Source: Mycolicibacterium neoaurum
GTDB lineage: Bacteria > Actinomycetota > Actinomycetes > Mycobacteriales > Mycobacteriaceae
Assembly (NCBI RefSeq): GCF_036946495.1
Contig: NZ_JAQIIX010000001.1
Location: 868,001-932,000, forward strand
DNA: 64,000 nucleotides
Direction of reading: 5' to 3'
The position numbers were made by a program, and so were the translations under genes. A model generated the notes under the pieces. That model was given only the letters and a program-made list of their open reading frames with translations. It was not told where the DNA came from and did not search any database. This document shows, in pieces, positions 52,167 through 62,025 of this stretch (the stretch's first letter is position 1; every line of letters begins with the position of its first letter).

Positions 52167-53996
52167 TCATTCCAGAATTTGTGGGCCCTCGGCACGCTGC
52201 TGATCCTGCTGCGACAGCAATCGTGCGTAGCCCGCACCCATACCGAGCAGCACCAATCCGGTGACGATGAACACCACGACCCGGAAGATGCCGTCGAGGG
52301 TCCCCAGATCGAACAGGAACAGCTTGGCCATGGCCGCGGTCACCAGCGCCATACCGCCGCCGAGGGGCACCGAACGGTCCGCCCGGTCCAGGCGCACGGC
52401 GTACCAGAGCAGACCGGCCGCCAGCACGATCCAGCAGATGGTCGCCGCCATGTGCCCGGCCAGGAATCCGCCGTCCGTTCCACCGATCAGCACACCGGTG
52501 GTCACGGTGAACACGGTGACCGCGTAGGCGCTCAGCACGGCCGCCCCGGCCAGCAGCAGCCGCCCGGTGTCGGCGTCGCGGTGGCGTCGCGTCAGAGACC
52601 ACGTCTGCGCCGCGCCATAGAGCACCACCAGCAGACTCGAGATCAACACCGACACCGCCTCGGCGCCGGACCGCTCGGTGGCCGTCGTGATGGTGTCCGG
52701 GCCCGCCAGGTCGAGGTAGTACAGACCGCCGACCGCGCCGAACACCAGCGCGGCGATCTGCGCACCGGTGGTGTGCCGCCCGGCCACGGCCACCACCACC
52801 GCCAACGCCAACAGCAGGGGGCCAGCGGCGCGGCCGTCGAACGCGACTGCGACGGCAACCAGTCCGGCGACCACCGACAGTGCCGACCACACCTGACGGA
52901 CGGATCCGGCCATCCCGGGAATGCGATCACCGAGCAGGACGACCGCCAGCAGGCACAGTGACAGCGCCGCGATCATCAGCGCGGCAATCCGCCCGTCCAC
53001 CGCGACCGACACCAACAGCAGCGGCGCAGCGCCGACCGTCGACGCCACCGTCATCGAGGTGCGATGCGTGCTGTGGGACAACAGGATCAGAGCCGATCCG
53101 ATGGCCAGCACCGCGGCGATGGCCGCCCCGCCGGCCAGCCAGGGACGGTCGTGCGAACCGAAGGCCGCGCCGATCAGCGCCAGGAAAACCGGCCCACTGC
53201 CTGCCGCCGTGCGGGCCACGTACATCCAGGTCCAGTCGCGGCCGAGCTGCACCGGCAGCGTGGCCGCCGACATCGCCAGCAGGAATCCGATGAGCAGCAG
53301 ATCGACATGGCCGACCACCACCGGCGCCAGCACGGTCAGCGGGATGAGCACCAGCAGCGCGAGCTGCTCGGAGTTCCATCGCCGCGCCAGGGCGAGGCCG
53401 CCACCTGTGATCGCCGCGGACAGCACCAACCCGATGACCGGCGCCACCCATCCATAGATCGTGGTGACCGCCACCACGTCGATGTACGCGGTCGCAATAC
53501 CCGTGGCGGCCAACGCGATCGCGCCGACCCGACCGCCCGATCGGGTGTTCAGCCAGAATGCCCCGGCGACCAAACCACCGGCCAGCAGGGCCCCGGCCGC
53601 AACCCGCACCGGCGGAGCCAGCAGACCGGCCTGGGCGGCGAGCACCACCAGCAGCACGACGCCGATGAGCGTCACCGCCACACCGGCCGCCGCAAGCACC
53701 TTCCCGATCCAGTTCTGCGGACGCACGGGCGGTGTGTCGACGGTGGGCGCGACCGGCGCCGGTACCGCGGGTGCGCTCGGCGCGGGATACCCGGGGTGCG
53801 GCGGGACCGGCTGCGCGTACTGCGGATAGTTCGGGTAGCCCCACCCGGCCTGCAGCGGGGCGGCGGGCGCGGATTGACCGAGCGCTCCGGACAATTGCGT
53901 CAGTTCGGCCGACGCCCGGGCCAACTGGTGTGACATGGCCACGAACTCGGCGGACAGTCGGGTGAGCACCTGCTGCGGTTCGGTCATGTCAGACAT
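52167..53996 (-). CDS. DUF2339 polytopic membrane protein
   Basis: The 609-residue protein has an N-terminal soluble segment with a helix (MTEPQQVLTRLSAEFVAMSHQLARASAELTQL) and a Pro/Ala/Tyr-rich stretch (about 45-100). About 18-20 spans follow, beginning NWIGKVLAAAGVAVTLIGVVLLVV and ending FRVVVFIVTGLVLLGMGAGYARLL, the terminal motif of DUF2339 proteins. The function is unknown. Start candidates are ATGs at 53996 (MSDMTEP), 53987 or 54014. It lies 45 bases from the response-regulator stop on the same strand. Confidence 0.8.
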   Translation of the reverse strand: MSDMTEPQQVLTRLSAEFVAMSHQLARASAELTQLSGALGQSAPAAPLQAGWGYPNYPQYAQPVPPHPGYPAPSAPAVPAPVAPTVDTPPVRPQNWIGKVLAAAGVAVTLIGVVLLVVLAAQAGLLAPPVRVAAGALLAGGLVAGAFWLNTRSGGRVGAIALAATGIATAYIDVVAVTTIYGWVAPVIGLVLSAAITGGGLALARRWNSEQLALLVLIPLTVLAPVVVGHVDLLLIGFLLAMSAATLPVQLGRDWTWMYVARTAAGSGPVFLALIGAAFGSHDRPWLAGGAAIAAVLAIGSALILLSHSTHRTSMTVASTVGAAPLLLVSVAVDGRIAALMIAALSLCLLAVVLLGDRIPGMAGSVRQVWSALSVVAGLVAVAVAFDGRAAGPLLLALAVVVAVAGRHTTGAQIAALVFGAVGGLYYLDLAGPDTITTATERSGAEAVSVLISSLLVVLYGAAQTWSLTRRHRDADTGRLLLAGAAVLSAYAVTVFTVTTGVLIGGTDGGFLAGHMAATICWIVLAAGLLWYAVRLDRADRSVPLGGGMALVTAAMAKLFLFDLGTLDGIFRVVVFIVTGLVLLGMGAGYARLLSQQDQQRAEGPQILE

Positions 53997-54040
53997 CGTC
54001 ACCCATGAACTCACCGGCTGAGATGAGTAGGACTACTCGA

Positions 54041-54691
54041 TCATTCGTCGAGTCCGTGTTCGATCGCGTAGCGGGCCAGCTCGACCCGATTGGCGACCTG
54101 CAGCTTGCGGAACGTCGCCTGCACATGGTTCTCGACGGTCCGATGGCTCAGCGACAGTCGCTCGGCGATCTGCTTGGCCGTCAGCCCCTTCGCGACATGA
54201 CGCAGGATCTCGGTCTCGCGATCAGTGAGGCTGGGCACCGCGGGACCGGCCTCATCGCTGCCCGGTTCGGCCGCGATGCGCCGGTACTCGCCGAGCACCA
54301 GACCGGCCAGCCCCGGTGTGAACACCGCACGGCCCGCCGCGGTGGCCCGAACCGCTTCGCCCAGTTCAGTTTTCGAAGCACTCTTGACCAGGTACCCGGT
54401 GGCCCCGGCCTTCACCGCCTCCAGCACGTCGGCGCGTTCGTCGGAGGCCGACAACACCAGGATCCGCGAGGCCGGCGACACCGCGAGCACCTCGGCGCAG
54501 GCCTGGGCACCGGTGCCATCGGCCAGCCGCATGTCCATCACCACCACCTCGGGAAGCACCACCTCGGCCCGGCGCCGCGCCGAGGCAACCCCGTCGGCGG
54601 TCGCGACCACCTCGAAACCGTCATCGGCCAGATCGCGTGCCACCGCGTCACGCCAGATCGGGTGATCGTCGACCACCATCACCGTCGGCAT
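54041..54691 (-). CDS. NarL/LuxR-type response regulator
   Basis: The 216-residue protein has a receiver domain (about 1-120) with acidic pair in VVDDHPIW, phospho-acceptor Asp in VVVMDMRLADG (about 54) and Lys in YLVKSAS (about 105). The LuxR-type helix-turn-helix (about 150-210) has LTDRETEILRHVAKGLTAKQIAERLSLSHRTVENHV. ATG 54689-54691 overlaps the kinase stop (TGATG), so the pair is co-translated. The target genes are unknown. Confidence 0.92.
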   Translation of the reverse strand: MPTVMVVDDHPIWRDAVARDLADDGFEVVATADGVASARRRAEVVLPEVVVMDMRLADGTGAQACAEVLAVSPASRILVLSASDERADVLEAVKAGATGYLVKSASKTELGEAVRATAAGRAVFTPGLAGLVLGEYRRIAAEPGSDEAGPAVPSLTDRETEILRHVAKGLTAKQIAERLSLSHRTVENHVQATFRKLQVANRVELARYAIEHGLDE

Positions 54692-55839
54692 CAGTGTCCT
54701 CCCTTGCCCGATCGGGGCACTGTCAGTTCCCACTCGGTACCGCCACTGGGCGGCGTGGTCAGATCCGCCCGGCCGCCGAGTGCGGCCATCCTGCCCTGAA
54801 TGGACTTGCTCACTCCGATACGCCCCTCCGCCACGGCAGCGGCCAGCCGTCCTTCGGGTATGCCGGGCCCGTCATCGCGGATGCTGACCACCACCTCGTC
54901 GCCCAGATCCTCCAGCAGCACAAAGGCTCGCGCCTGCGGCCCGGCATGTCGTTCCACATTGGTCAGCGCGTTGACCGCGGCGGCCTCGACCTCCGCGGCC
55001 ACCGCACTGTCCAGATACACCGGCGCGGCAGGCACACTGACCGACACCCGGTCGGCACCGTGCCTGCGCAACAGGCCACCGAGATCACTCGTCGACGCCG
55101 GGGCCTCGACGGCAAGGGTGTCCTCGGTGCTGAGCAACCGGCGCAGCGCGCGCTCCTGCTCCCCCGCCACCTCCGCCAGTTCGGCTGTCTCACCGCCGAT
55201 TTCGCGACCGCGGCGGGCAACCATGGCCAGTACCTGCATCACCCCATCATGCACATGCCTGGACAGCCGCTCCCGCTCGGCCAGCGCCGCGCTGAGCCGG
55301 GCGGCCCGCTCCAACTCGGCATGTGCCCGGCGCGCGGTGGAGGCTGCCATCCCGACGGCCAACCCCACCGCCAGCTCGATCAAGATGGTCGGGCTGCGCA
55401 CCAGATCCACCGCGATGGCCCCCTTGAGCATCGCAGCGGTACCCATCACGGCCAGACCCATCACCATGCCCGCGGCCGGCCCGGCCAGGATCGCCGCCGA
55501 CACCACCGCATTGGTGGCCCACAGCGTGGTCGGCCAGGACTGGTTGTCCAACACCCACTGCTCGGAGGCGACGAGCAGGGTGGACGCCATGAAAGCGATC
55601 ACCACCGCGGCCTCGCCGATGACCCAGCCGCGGCGCCTACCGAATCCGCCCAGATAGGCCGCACCGCACGCGATGGTCCACGCCGTCAGCAACCCGAACA
55701 GCACCCAGCTCAACCCCGGCCGTTCCAGTTCGTGGTTCTTGGAGACCTGGAAGTACAGCGCATAGCTCCAGCTGAGCAGGCGGAACACCTGCGCGGCCCG
55801 CCACAGCGGGGCGACCGGGTCCACCGTCGCCGCGATCAT
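54691..55839 (-). CDS. MacS-type sensor histidine kinase (DUF5931)
   Basis: The 382-residue protein has five to six N-terminal spans (about 20-165, DUF5931 domain) and a dimerisation/phosphoacceptor region with RERLSRHVHDGVMQVLAMVARRG (His about 198). The HATPase_c domain has NALTNVERHAG and SIRDDGPGIP. This is the HPK7/NarX-like class that works with NarL-type regulators, matching the downstream gene. The signal is unknown; in Corynebacterium, MacS has been described as part of MacRS, a cell-envelope-related system. Confidence 0.88.
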   Translation of the reverse strand: MIAATVDPVAPLWRAAQVFRLLSWSYALYFQVSKNHELERPGLSWVLFGLLTAWTIACGAAYLGGFGRRRGWVIGEAAVVIAFMASTLLVASEQWVLDNQSWPTTLWATNAVVSAAILAGPAAGMVMGLAVMGTAAMLKGAIAVDLVRSPTILIELAVGLAVGMAASTARRAHAELERAARLSAALAERERLSRHVHDGVMQVLAMVARRGREIGGETAELAEVAGEQERALRRLLSTEDTLAVEAPASTSDLGGLLRRHGADRVSVSVPAAPVYLDSAVAAEVEAAAVNALTNVERHAGPQARAFVLLEDLGDEVVVSIRDDGPGIPEGRLAAAVAEGRIGVSKSIQGRMAALGGRADLTTPPSGGTEWELTVPRSGKGGH

Positions 55840-55844
55840 CGGGG

Positions 55845-56639
55845 TTACATCACCTTGGACAGAAAGGCCTTCGTGCGTTCGTGCTGCGGGTTGCTCATCA
55901 CCTCGGTCGGCTTGCCGCGCTCGACGACCACACCGGCGTCCATGAAGACCAGCTCGTCGGCGACCTCCCTGGCGAAGCCCATCTCATGGGTCACCACCAG
56001 CATGGTCATCCCCTCGGCGGCAAGCTTCTTCATCACCGCCAGCACCTCGCCGACCAGTTCGGGGTCCAGCGCCGAGGTGGGCTCGTCGAAGAGCATCAGC
56101 TTCGGGCTCATGGCCAGGGCACGGGCGATCGCCACCCGTTGCTGCTGGCCGCCGGAGAGCTGAGCCGGATAGGCGCCCGCCTTATCGGCCAGGCCCACCT
56201 GGTTGAGCAGATCCATCGCCCGCTCGGTCGCCTGCTTTTTGTTCTGTCCCTTGACCTGCGTGGGCGCCTCGATCACATTGCCCAACGCGGTGCGGTGCGG
56301 AAACAGGTTGAAATGCTGGAACACCATGCCGACATCACGACGCTGGCGGGCCACCTCGCGAGGTTTCATCTCGTGCAGCTTGCCCCCGCGCTCGTGGTAA
56401 CCGACCAGGGCACCGTCGACGTAGAGCCTGCCTGCGCTGACGGTCTCCAGGTGGTTGATGCAGCGCAGGAACGTCGACTTACCGGAGCCCGACGGCCCGA
56501 CGAGCACCAGCACCTGGCCCTTCTGCACCTCCAGGGTGATGCCCTTGAGCACCTTGAGAGCGCCGAAGTCCTTGCAGACGAGTTCGGCCTTGACCATGGG
56601 CTGCGCTGTGTCGTTCACAGACGACGTCGAGGAAGACAC
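55845..56639 (-). CDS. glnQ: Polar amino-acid ABC transporter ATPase
   Basis: The 264-residue ABC ATPase has Walker A GPSGSGKST, Q-loop VFQHFNLFPHRT, signature LSGGQQQRVAIARALA and Walker B KLMLFDEPTSALDPELV. The GlnQ/HisP type is also shown by MKPREVARQRRDVGMVFQHFNLF and VVTHEMGFAREVAD. It powers the uptake system encoded with the two upstream genes. The stop is followed after 5 bases by the kinase start, so the kinase pair may be read through. Confidence 0.92.
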   Translation of the reverse strand: MSSSTSSVNDTAQPMVKAELVCKDFGALKVLKGITLEVQKGQVLVLVGPSGSGKSTFLRCINHLETVSAGRLYVDGALVGYHERGGKLHEMKPREVARQRRDVGMVFQHFNLFPHRTALGNVIEAPTQVKGQNKKQATERAMDLLNQVGLADKAGAYPAQLSGGQQQRVAIARALAMSPKLMLFDEPTSALDPELVGEVLAVMKKLAAEGMTMLVVTHEMGFAREVADELVFMDAGVVVERGKPTEVMSNPQHERTKAFLSKVM

Positions 56640-56641
56640 TG

Positions 56642-57568
56642 TCAGGCACCCGTGCCCATCTGCGCCTTGGCCAGCGCCTCGAGTTGTTTGGGACTCAGCT
56701 TGCGTGACGCGCCTCTGGAGAAGTAGCGCTCCAGGTAGAACTGGCCGACCATCAGGATGCTGGTGATGATCAGATACCAGGTCGCGGCGACCAACAGCAG
56801 CGGCACCGGTTCGAAGATCCGCGCGGCGATCTCGCGGGTCGCGATGCTGTAGAGGTCGAAGGCGTATGGCACGGCGGTCACCAGCGATGTCGTCTTGAGC
56901 AGGCTGATGACCTCATTACCGGTCGGCGGGATGATGACCCGCATCGCCTGCGGCAACACGGTGCGCCGCATCGCCAGACCCCACGACATCCCCAGCGCTG
57001 TCGACGCTTCCAACTGCCCCTCGGGCACCGAGGTGATACCGGCGCGAACGATCTCGGCCATATAGGCCGCCTCGTTGAGGGCAAGACCGATCACGGCCAA
57101 TGCGAACGGGAACGACAGGTTCTGCAGGTCGATGTGGAAGAAGGTCGGGCCGAACGGCACCCCGAGCTGGATCTTCTGGTAGATCGTGGGCATCAGCCCC
57201 CAGAACGCCAGCTGCACGTAGACCGGTGTGCCTCGGAAGACCCAGAGGAAAACCCAGGCAACCGCACTGAGCACGGCGTTGTCGGACAACCGCATGATCG
57301 TCAGGATCACGCCGAGCACGATGCCGATCACCATCGAGTAGACGGTCAGCTGCAGGGTGTTGACGACACCCAGCAGGATCCGTTCGTTGAAGAGGTACTT
57401 CGCGAACGTCGACCACCCGTAGGCAGGGTTGGTGGCCGCGCCGTAGAGGAACAGGCCGACCACGACGATGATGACGGCCGCCGCCACCCACCGCCACGGA
57501 TGACGCAGCGGTACGGCGTCGATCGCTTCGGGCGAGCTGGACGGTGGCGGCGAGCCGGCATCACTCAT
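56642..57568 (-). CDS. Polar amino-acid ABC transporter permease
   Basis: The 308-residue His/Glu/Gln/Arg-opine-type permease has about six spans. The EAA loop is GITSVPEGQLEASTALGMSWGLAMRRTVLPQAMRVIIPPTGNEVISLLKTTSL (about 190-242). A single permease gene suggests a homodimeric channel. The gene ends 2 bases before glnQ and starts 30 bases after the binding-protein stop. Confidence 0.92.
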   Translation of the reverse strand: MSDAGSPPPSSSPEAIDAVPLRHPWRWVAAAVIIVVVGLFLYGAATNPAYGWSTFAKYLFNERILLGVVNTLQLTVYSMVIGIVLGVILTIMRLSDNAVLSAVAWVFLWVFRGTPVYVQLAFWGLMPTIYQKIQLGVPFGPTFFHIDLQNLSFPFALAVIGLALNEAAYMAEIVRAGITSVPEGQLEASTALGMSWGLAMRRTVLPQAMRVIIPPTGNEVISLLKTTSLVTAVPYAFDLYSIATREIAARIFEPVPLLLVAATWYLIITSILMVGQFYLERYFSRGASRKLSPKQLEALAKAQMGTGA

Positions 57569-57598
57569 GTGTGTCGATAACCCTGTATGTCGATATCG

Positions 57599-58516
57599 CT
57601 ACGAGACCGCGCCGTTGATGACCGGCTTGTCGATCATCCCCTCCTCGAGACCCCAGTTCGCGGCGATCTCCTTGTACTTACCGTTCTCGATGAGGTGCTC
57701 GAGGGCCTGCAGCAGCGACTGCGCCAACGGCGAACCCTTCTCCACCGGCCACCCGTAGGGCGCCGAATCGAAGGTCTCGCCTGCCTGCACCAGCTTGCCG
57801 TTGGTCTGCTTGATCGCGTACAGCGTCACCGGCGAGTCCGCCGACATGGCGTCGGCCTGGCCGAGCACGACCGCGTTGGTGGCGGCGTCCTGGCTGTCGA
57901 ACGGGATGATGTCGATGGCCGGCTTGCCCTCGTCGGTGCACTTCTTGCTGCGGGCGGGCAACTCGTCGGTCTCCTGGACGGTGGTCGCCTGGACGGCGAC
58001 CTTCTTACCGCAGGCGTCCTCCGGGTTGATCGAGCCGCCGGCGGGCTGGGCCCACAGGGTGCCCGCCGAGAAGTAGGTCACGAAGTCGACCTGCTGCTCG
58101 CGCTCCTTGCTGTCGGTGAACGAGGACATGCCGACGTTGAACGTCCCGCCCTGGATCGACGGGATGATCTTCGCGAAATCGGCCTCGCGGTACTCGGGCT
58201 GCAGCCCGAGCGTGCCGGCGACGGCGTTCATCAGGTCCACGTCGAAGCCGACGATCTTGCCGGATTCGTCCTTGAACTCGTTCGGCGCGTACGGAATGTT
58301 GACGCCGACGATCAGCTTTCCGGAAGCCTTGATGGCCTCGGGGACGGTGTTGGCGATCGCCTCCACCTTCTCAGCCGGAGCGGCCGCCGTCGGGGACTCT
58401 TGCCCGCCACTCGGTTCCGAGCTCGAACAACCCGACAGCGCCAGGGCGCCGGTCGCAGCGAACACGGCGGCGTAGCGCCAGAGCCTGGTGCGGCGGTCTT
58501 GGATTCCACCCAACAC
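57599..58516 (-). CDS. Polar amino-acid binding lipoprotein
   Basis: The 305-residue protein has a lipoprotein signal ending ALALSGC (lipid Cys29), a Ser/Ala/Pro linker and a type-II periplasmic-binding fold (SBP_bac_3). It opens with SGKLIVGVNIPYAPNEFKDESGKIVGFDVDLMNAVAGTLG, the usual start of glutamate/glutamine/cystine-binding proteins. GTG start at 58514-58516. It is the first gene of the operon binding protein - permease - ATPase. The 246-base gap to the divergent HdeD-like gene contains its promoter; no other feature is evident there. Confidence 0.92.
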   Translation of the reverse strand: MLGGIQDRRTRLWRYAAVFAATGALALSGCSSSEPSGGQESPTAAAPAEKVEAIANTVPEAIKASGKLIVGVNIPYAPNEFKDESGKIVGFDVDLMNAVAGTLGLQPEYREADFAKIIPSIQGGTFNVGMSSFTDSKEREQQVDFVTYFSAGTLWAQPAGGSINPEDACGKKVAVQATTVQETDELPARSKKCTDEGKPAIDIIPFDSQDAATNAVVLGQADAMSADSPVTLYAIKQTNGKLVQAGETFDSAPYGWPVEKGSPLAQSLLQALEHLIENGKYKEIAANWGLEEGMIDKPVINGAVS

Positions 58517-58762
58517 GGTGTGCCTCTACTTTCTGTTGCCGAGCCGTCACGGTCTGGTCCGTCGACAGCTCCAGCCGAAGACGTTAACGACCGATGATCC
58601 GGCGCGCAGCGCCGGTAACGGAACAGTAGTGGAGCCGTAACGTGAGAGTCGGGCGAACGCCGATCTGGCTCGCGCCGGCGGCCCGGGCGAGCTGCCCGAA
58701 AAAGCCGACTGCCTGGCAAGAATGCCGGGCGACGCGTTCCTCGCGTGTGGGACACTCACCAC

Positions 58763-59416
58763 ATGCAAACCACTGCTCCCCCAAGCCTGTTGCAGCACCT
58801 GTGGAAGTCGACGCTCATCTCGGGTGTGTTGGCGGCCGGACTCGGTATCGCGGTGGTGGCCTGGCCCGGGATCTCGGTCCTGATCGCCGCCATCTTCTTC
58901 GGCGCGTACCTGCTGGTGACCGGTATCGCGCAGGTCGTATTCGCGTTCAGCCTCGACGTATCGGCCGGTGGGCGGGTGCTGCTGTTCATCAGCGGCGCGG
59001 CCTCGGTCGTGCTCGCGGTGCTCGCGTTCCGGCAGTTGGGCAGTGCGGTGCTGCTGCTGGCCATCTGGATCGGTATCGGTTTCATCTTCCGTGGCGTGGC
59101 GACCGCGGTCTCGGCGATCAGCGATCCCACCCTGCCCGCACGTGGCTGGAACATCTTCCTCGGCGTGATCAGCCTGATCGCCGGCATCGTGGTGCTGGCC
59201 GCACCGTTCGAGTCGATCGGCACACTGGCCCTGGTCACCGGCATCTGGCTGATCGTCATCGGCGTGATGGAGGTGGTGACCGCACTGGGCATCCGCTCGG
59301 CGTGGAGCAAGCGGAACTCCACCGAGGGCGCACCGGCCGCGACCGCATCGGCCCCCGAGACTGCAGCCGTCGAACCGACAGCGCCGGCCGCACCGACGGA
59401 TCCACCGACCAGCTGA
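58763..59416 (+). CDS. HdeD/DUF308 family membrane protein
   Basis: The 217-residue protein has six spans in three repeated helix pairs (LISGVLAAGLGIAVVAWPG, GRVLLFISGAASVVLAVLAF, WNIFLGVISLIAGIVVLAAP), the HdeD pattern seen in acid-resistance membrane proteins. The C-terminus is a soluble Ala/Pro/Thr tail of about 40 residues. ATG 58763 (MQTTAPPSLLQHL) was preferred to the upstream in-frame ATG 58745. Function in mycobacteria is unknown. It precedes cydA by 100 bases. Confidence 0.85.
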   Translation: MQTTAPPSLLQHLWKSTLISGVLAAGLGIAVVAWPGISVLIAAIFFGAYLLVTGIAQVVFAFSLDVSAGGRVLLFISGAASVVLAVLAFRQLGSAVLLLAIWIGIGFIFRGVATAVSAISDPTLPARGWNIFLGVISLIAGIVVLAAPFESIGTLALVTGIWLIVIGVMEVVTALGIRSAWSKRNSTEGAPAATASAPETAAVEPTAPAAPTDPPTS

Positions 59417-59516
59417 GTAATCCGCGCCACGATTATGCGCGGTGGGACCACCGGCCTACTACACTCTGTCGTAGTCGAGCAAGGGAGCTCGACCCACAGC
59501 CGAGAAGTTGGTGCCC

Positions 59517-60965
59517 ATGGAAGCGCTCGACGTCGCACGGTGGCAGTTCGGGATCACCACCGTCTATCACTTCATCTTCGTGCCGCTCACCATCGGCCTT
59601 GCGCCGCTGATCGCGGTGTTCCAGACCATCTGGGTGCTCACCGACAACACCGCGTGGTATCGACTCACCCGATTCTTCGGCAAGCTCTTCCTGATCAACT
59701 TCGCCCTCGGCGTGGCCACCGGCATCGTCCAGGAATTCCAGTTCGGGATGAACTGGAGCGAGTACTCCCGATTCGTCGGTGACGTCTTCGGCGCCCCGCT
59801 GGCGATGGAGGGGCTGGTCGCCTTCTTCTTCGAATCGACGTTCCTGGGACTGTGGATCTTCGGCTGGACCAGACTGCCCAAGCTCGTGCACCTGGCGTGC
59901 ATCTGGATCGTCGCCTTCGCGGTCAATGCCTCCGCCTACTTCATCATCGCCGCGAACTCGTTCATGCAGCATCCGGTCGGGGCGCGCTACAACCCCGAGA
60001 CCGGCCGCGCCGAACTGACCAGCATCACCGAGCTGTTCACCAACAACACCGCGCTCGCGGCGTTCCCGCACGCCGTCGCCGGTGCGTTCCTGGTCGCAGG
60101 CACCTTCGTCGCGGGGGTGTGCGCCTGGTGGATGGTGCGTGATCCCGACGGCCCCGACGCACGAACCATGCATCGCCCCGCCGCGATCCTGGGCTGCCTG
60201 ATCGCATTCGCCTCCGCGGCCGCGCTCACCTACACCGGTGATGTCCAGGGCAAGTTGATGTTCCAGCAGCAACCCATGAAGATGGCCTCGGCGGAATCGT
60301 TGTGCCACACCGAAACCGACCCGAACTTCTCCGTCCTCACCGTCGGGACCCACAACAACTGTGACAGCGTCGTCCACCTGATCGAGGTGCCCTACGTCCT
60401 TCCGTTCCTCGCCGAGGGCAAGTTCAGCGGCGTGGAACTGCAGGGCGTGCAGGATCTGCAGGCTTCCTACGAGCAGAAGTTCGGACCCGGTGACTACCGG
60501 CCCAATCTGTTCGTCACCTACTGGTCCTTCCGCGCCATGATCGGTTTCCTCGCGGTCCCGATGCTGTTTGCGCTCACCGCGTTGTGGCTCACCCGTAGCG
60601 GACGGGTCCCCCGGCAACGCTGGTTCGGCACGTTCGCATTGCTCACCCTGCCCACTCCGTTCCTGGCCAACAGCGCCGGGTGGATCTTCACCGAGATGGG
60701 TCGACAGCCGTGGGTGGTCGCGCCCAATCCGACCGGTGATCCGGTATTGCGACTGACCGTGTCGCAGGGGGTCTCACACCATTCGGTGGCCACCGTACTG
60801 ACCTCGCTGATCGTCTTCACGGCGATCTATGCGGTGCTCGCGGTGATCTGGTTCTGGCTGATCCGCCGCTATGTCGTCGAGGGGCCATTGGAACACGACA
60901 CCGAACCCATCCCGCCGACACCACCCGGCGAGGACGAGGTCAAGCCACTCTCGTTCGCGTATTAG
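59517..60965 (+). CDS. cydA: Cytochrome bd quinol oxidase subunit I
   Basis: The 482-residue protein has nine spans. Haem ligands appear in WQFGITTVYHFIFVPLTIG (His near 19) and in the GRxPW-type motif as MGRQPWVV (about 410-417); quinol-loop residues KMASAESLCHTE are at about 250-261. The short Q loop is the actinobacterial form. It oxidises menaquinol and reduces oxygen with high affinity. ATG 59517 (MEALDVARWQ) aligns with the M. tuberculosis start; TTG 59508 and GTG 59511 are less likely. Confidence 0.96.
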   Translation: MEALDVARWQFGITTVYHFIFVPLTIGLAPLIAVFQTIWVLTDNTAWYRLTRFFGKLFLINFALGVATGIVQEFQFGMNWSEYSRFVGDVFGAPLAMEGLVAFFFESTFLGLWIFGWTRLPKLVHLACIWIVAFAVNASAYFIIAANSFMQHPVGARYNPETGRAELTSITELFTNNTALAAFPHAVAGAFLVAGTFVAGVCAWWMVRDPDGPDARTMHRPAAILGCLIAFASAAALTYTGDVQGKLMFQQQPMKMASAESLCHTETDPNFSVLTVGTHNNCDSVVHLIEVPYVLPFLAEGKFSGVELQGVQDLQASYEQKFGPGDYRPNLFVTYWSFRAMIGFLAVPMLFALTALWLTRSGRVPRQRWFGTFALLTLPTPFLANSAGWIFTEMGRQPWVVAPNPTGDPVLRLTVSQGVSHHSVATVLTSLIVFTAIYAVLAVIWFWLIRRYVVEGPLEHDTEPIPPTPPGEDEVKPLSFAY

Positions 60966-60975
60966 GAGGCGGGCC

Positions 60976-62025
60976 ATGGACCTTCAGATCTTCTGGTTCA
61001 TCACTCTGGCAGTCCTTTTCACAGGTTTCCTGGTGCTGGAGGGCTTCGACTTCGGCGTCGGCATGCTGATGGCGCCGCTGGGACGTAGTGCGCGACGGGT
61101 CGGTGGCGACCCCGACAAACATCGTCGCGCGGTACTGAACACCATCGGCCCGGTCTGGGACGGTAACGAGGTATGGCTGATCACCGCGGGCGGTGCGATG
61201 TTCGCGGCCTTCCCGGGGATGTACGCGACCATGTTCTCCGGGCTCTACCTGCCGCTGCTGGCCATCCTGCTCTCGATGATCGTGCGCATCTGCGCCATCG
61301 AATGGCGGGGCAAGGTCGACGATCCGCAGTGGCGACGCTGGGCCGATATCGGGATCGCCGTCGGTTCCTGGGTGCCCGCCGTGCTATGGGGTGTCGCCTT
61401 CGCGGCACTGGTGCGCGGCCTGCCGGTCGATGCCGACCACCAGATCGACCTGGGCTTCGCCGATATCCTCAACCCCTACACCCTGCTCGGCGGGTTATCG
61501 ACCTGCGGGCTGTTCCTGCTGCACGGGGCGGTGTTCATCACCCTGAAGACCGAGGGCGCGGTGCGGGCGGACGCCCGGCGTTTCGCTGCCAGGTTGGCCA
61601 TCCCGGTCACGGTGGTACTGGCCACCTTCGGGTTGTGGACTCAGCTGTCCTACGGCACCGACTGGACCTGGTTGGTGCTCGGCGCCGCGGTGGTCTGTCA
61701 GCTCAGCGTGGTGATGCTGGTGCTCAGCGACGGCGGCGACGGCTGGTCGTTCGCATTGACCACCGCCGTGGTGATGGCCGTGGTGGTGTTGATCTTCGGC
61801 AGCCTGTTCCCCAACCTGATCCCGTCGACGCTGGATCCGGCGTGGAGCCTGACCATCGAGAACGCATCGTCCTCGCCGTACACCCTGACCATCATGACCT
61901 GGGCGGCGGTGTTGGTGACCCCGCTCGTGCTGATCTATCAGGGCTGGACGTATTGGGTCTTCCGGCAACGCATCTCGGCTGAGCGGATTCCCGACCCGGC
62001 CGGGCTCTCGCCGCGCATACCGTGA
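60976..62025 (+). CDS. cydB: Cytochrome bd quinol oxidase subunit II
   Basis: The 349-residue, eight-span protein has the N-terminal signature FWFITLAVLFTGFLVLEGFDFGVGML and NTIGPVWDGNEVWLITAGGAMFAAFP. It is the partner of CydA. The ribosome site AGGAGG (60964-60969) overlaps the end of cydA and is 7 bases from the ATG. The stop overlaps the cydD GTG by four bases. Confidence 0.96.
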   Translation: MDLQIFWFITLAVLFTGFLVLEGFDFGVGMLMAPLGRSARRVGGDPDKHRRAVLNTIGPVWDGNEVWLITAGGAMFAAFPGMYATMFSGLYLPLLAILLSMIVRICAIEWRGKVDDPQWRRWADIGIAVGSWVPAVLWGVAFAALVRGLPVDADHQIDLGFADILNPYTLLGGLSTCGLFLLHGAVFITLKTEGAVRADARRFAARLAIPVTVVLATFGLWTQLSYGTDWTWLVLGAAVVCQLSVVMLVLSDGGDGWSFALTTAVVMAVVVLIFGSLFPNLIPSTLDPAWSLTIENASSSPYTLTIMTWAAVLVTPLVLIYQGWTYWVFRQRISAERIPDPAGLSPRIP